Source: Hornefia porci
GTDB taxonomy: Bacteria; Bacillota; Clostridia; Peptostreptococcales; Anaerovoracaceae
Length of the DNA: 64,000 nt
Reading direction: 5' to 3'
Assembly: GCF_001940235.1 (NCBI RefSeq)
Contig: NZ_MJIE01000001.1
Span: 1,178,001-1,242,000, forward strand
A program made the translations under genes and the position numbers. Shown piece by piece: positions 61,959 to 64,000 of this stretch (the stretch's first letter is position 1; each line of letters starts with the position of its first letter). The notes beneath the pieces are model-generated. The model was not told the origin of the DNA. It saw nothing but the letters and a program-made list of their open reading frames with translations, and searched no databases.

Positions 61959-64000
61959 TTATATTTGTTTTCTTCTCTTACGAACCAGGAAAAGGATCAC
62001 TCCCAGAGAAGCGGCCATCAAACCGACATAAAGCAGAAGATTACTATTGTCTCCTGTCTTTGGCGTATTGCTCGATGTCGTATCCGGCGACTTTGGTGTA
62101 TTCTTGGTATTCGTAATCATGAAACCACTCTTGGCATCGCCAGTGATCGTTGTAGCGTAGCCAGACACCTTCTCTTCTTTTATCGTGTAGGTGATTTCGT
62201 TTCCATCCTTATACCTGTCAAGACCTTTGAATGTATACTGCCAATGATTCTCCTTGGACAGTTTCTGTGTATCTACCTTCTTGCCATCCGCATAGAGATT
62301 GACGGTAATACTGTCTGCTGCACCGCCAATCCACTTCTTGGTTACCGGGATGGATACCTTGCCGGTAATGGTATTGGTGATGGTAAAACCGTCTTTAGCT
62401 GTGCCAGAAATGCCAGTTACATACCCATCCACTTTCACTTCAGCGACCGTATAAACAATCTCATGTCCATCTGATTCATCATATTTCGGAAGATTTGTGA
62501 ATGTATGCTTCCAGTTGCCGTCCGCTGTCAAGGTAGCTGTAGCCTTCTCGACGTTGTCTGCCAGAAGTTTTACTTTTATCTGATTTGTTGTCTTGCCAAC
62601 CCACTGCTTGGTTATCGGTACGGATACCTTTTCCGTATTTGTGTTCCTTACAGTATATCCGGAAGTTGCATCGCCTGTGATTTCCGTTTTGTAATTGTCA
62701 ACGGGCTCTTCTTTGACGGTATACCGGATTTCCTTACCATCTTTATACTTCTCAAGATTGGTGAAAGTGTGCTGCCAGTTATTTGCATGATTCAATGTAA
62801 CGGAATCGACCTCCTTACCATCAGCATACAAACGAATCGTAGCTGAAGACCCTGCTTTTCCGACCCATATTTTTGTGACTGGAATGGATACCTTTCCGGT
62901 AATCGTATTGGTGATCGTAAAGCCAGTGCCTGCTGTCCCACTGATGACGCTATTATAGCCATCCACTTTGACCTCTTCGATTGTATAGTCAATTTCATGT
63001 CCGTCTGTACCATCGTATTTCGGAAGATCGGTAAAGTTATCTTTCCACTGATTTTCTGCATTCAGAATAACGGTTTTCCCAGTGTCTCTCTTATCTGCAA
63101 ACAATTTCACTGTGACATCTTTACCAACCTTCCCCACCCATGTCTTTGTGACTGGAACGGAAATCTTTTCTATATTGGTATTGGTAATGGTATAACCGTC
63201 TTCCTGCGAGCCAGTTACCTTTCCTTCATATCCAGTTGGCACATCCTCCCTGACCGTATATTTGATTTCTGAGCCGCTCGTCGTGTACTTACGCAGGTTA
63301 TCGAAAGCGTCTTTCCATCTGTTCGAGGTATTCAGTGTAACTATCTTCCCAGTATCTTTCCCATCGGCATACAGATGCACGGTCACCGCATCACCCATTG
63401 TTCCAACCCACTTTTTATTGACAGACACTGAAGTTTTGGTCGGCTCATCCTTGATGGTCTGCAGTGCACCGCCAGAAGCAGTGACCTGCAAAGAATATTC
63501 ATCATCATTTAATTGGTATCCAGCAGGGGCAGATTTTTCCTTTATTTTGTATATGCCAGAGGTAAGCGAACCGGAAGTGACGGTACCATCATCACCAGTA
63601 GTCAGCTCAAACGTACTGCCATCCGGTCTTGTGACCTCAAAAACCGCCCCTGATAAAGTGATCGAATTGTCATCAGCATCCACTTTTGTGAGTTTAATCT
63701 TATTGGCTAATGTCCCTGTGCCTGAGCCGCCTGAATCCGCTGAGATATGCGTTGCGCTGGCGGTCTTACTCTGTTCGGTCGATGTCAGACTCGTATTATT
63801 ATGCAGTGTTGTTCCGGCTGTATATGTCGTTTTATAACTAAGGCGATACTGATCGCCATTGACATCTCCCAACTTTAAAGTGAACGATTTGCCATCTCCG
63901 GCGATAGTCAGCTTCCCATCTAAATTGACCGTTTCATAGGTCCGGTCAATGTCACCTGTCGATGTAAATTTGACACGAATCAGCTTGAAGCTGTCAGCCA
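61959..64000 (-). CDS. Cna-B repeat surface protein, LPXTG-like anchor (N-terminus off window)
   Basis: 680 codons are in view and the frame runs past 64000; the apparent start at 63872 is an internal TTG. Order: collagen-binding-like beta domain (FKLIRVKFTSTGDIDRTYET), a SpaA-type domain (LSGAVFEVTRPDGSTF; GIYKIKEKSAPAGYQL), five Cna-B repeats of about 85 residues each starting near VPVTKTWVGK and ending ITNT, a Pro/Thr linker, the sortase motif TPKTG (Thr for Leu), a membrane helix (LLLYVGLMAASLGVILFLV) and RKRRKQI. An adhesin or stalk joined to the cell wall, probably with isopeptide-bonded repeats. It may be cargo of the decayed conjugative element. Confidence 0.92.
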   Translation of the reverse strand, partial: ADSFKLIRVKFTSTGDIDRTYETVNLDGKLTIAGDGKSFTLKLGDVNGDQYRLSYKTTYTAGTTLHNNTSLTSTEQSKTASATHISADSGGSGTGTLANKIKLTKVDADDNSITLSGAVFEVTRPDGSTFELTTGDDGTVTSGSLTSGIYKIKEKSAPAGYQLNDDEYSLQVTASGGALQTIKDEPTKTSVSVNKKWVGTMGDAVTVHLYADGKDTGKIVTLNTSNRWKDAFDNLRKYTTSGSEIKYTVREDVPTGYEGKVTGSQEDGYTITNTNIEKISVPVTKTWVGKVGKDVTVKLFADKRDTGKTVILNAENQWKDNFTDLPKYDGTDGHEIDYTIEEVKVDGYNSVISGTAGTGFTITNTITGKVSIPVTKIWVGKAGSSATIRLYADGKEVDSVTLNHANNWQHTFTNLEKYKDGKEIRYTVKEEPVDNYKTEITGDATSGYTVRNTNTEKVSVPITKQWVGKTTNQIKVKLLADNVEKATATLTADGNWKHTFTNLPKYDESDGHEIVYTVAEVKVDGYVTGISGTAKDGFTITNTITGKVSIPVTKKWIGGAADSITVNLYADGKKVDTQKLSKENHWQYTFKGLDRYKDGNEITYTIKEEKVSGYATTITGDAKSGFMITNTKNTPKSPDTTSSNTPKTGDNSNLLLYVGLMAASLGVILFLVRKRRKQI

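Noticed and set aside
1..64000. CRISPR arrays, tRNA or rRNA genes
   Set aside because: No regular repeat-spacer series and no tRNA/rRNA-like sequence was seen on reading; a tRNAscan or CRISPR search was not possible here.

Overview
The window looks like a low- to mid-GC Firmicute of the class Clostridia (Eubacteriales, possibly a Family XIII-like anaerobe). This rests on strong AGGAGG-type ribosome sites, a thiSFGHE cluster under a TPP riboswitch, Tn916-type integration genes, an ISL3 element, and Cna-B and DUF6273-type surface proteins. The assignment is inference from gene content; there is no rRNA in the window.

Positions 1-24,450 are ordinary chromosome with GC-rich coding style. They hold a partial CoA-disulfide reductase-family enzyme, a secreted 5'-nucleotidase, AraC, SDR, hydrolase, PutP, TetR and Fic genes, a threonine aldolase, a nitroreductase-fold protein and a nitrilase-family amidase. 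Next comes a tight operon of Rrf2 regulator, zinc-type macrodomain and class M sirtuin (SirTM), then the thiamine cluster, a PLP decarboxylase, and secreted proteins. Three copies of a roughly 55-90 bp intergenic repeat are scattered here, with remnants of a cation antiporter and a YwnB-like reductase.

From about 24.5 to 33.9 kb the region is accessory: a ParE/RelE-Phd toxin-antitoxin pair, an IS110 element with a long 5' leader, an IS1634/IS4-type element with 31 bp inverted repeats, a complete SIR2-HerA anti-phage cassette, a second IS110-family element with a long 3' non-coding end, and the tail of a DpnII-type restriction enzyme cut by the next element.

From about 33.84 to 43.13 kb lies an integrative mobilizable element: Tn916-type integrase, excisionase, Orf8-like protein and sigma factor, a bacitracin/lantibiotic-type ABC exporter with its TetR regulator, MobC and relaxase, and a DUF3800 gene. 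An ISL3 element (43,130-45,393) closes it.

From 45.4 to 50.8 kb a second integrase module follows: MobC-like protein, integrase, HTH, PemK toxin, sigma factor and regulators. Then comes a segment bounded by 478-480 bp direct repeats (50,986-51,463 and 57,116-57,595). It holds an oriT-like palindrome, an Xre repressor, an HsdR fragment, a 908-aa SF1 helicase of unknown role, a small ORF and a frameshifted IS256 element. A complete WYL regulator overlaps the second repeat and a truncated copy sits in the first. Each repeat carries a predicted promoter with a LexA/DinR-like box.

The right end (58.5-64 kb) is a decayed conjugative element: fragments of a sigma factor, a lysozyme/CHAP cell-wall hydrolase and a VirB4 ATPase, a group II intron stripped of most of its maturase, and a large Cna-B surface protein that runs off the window.
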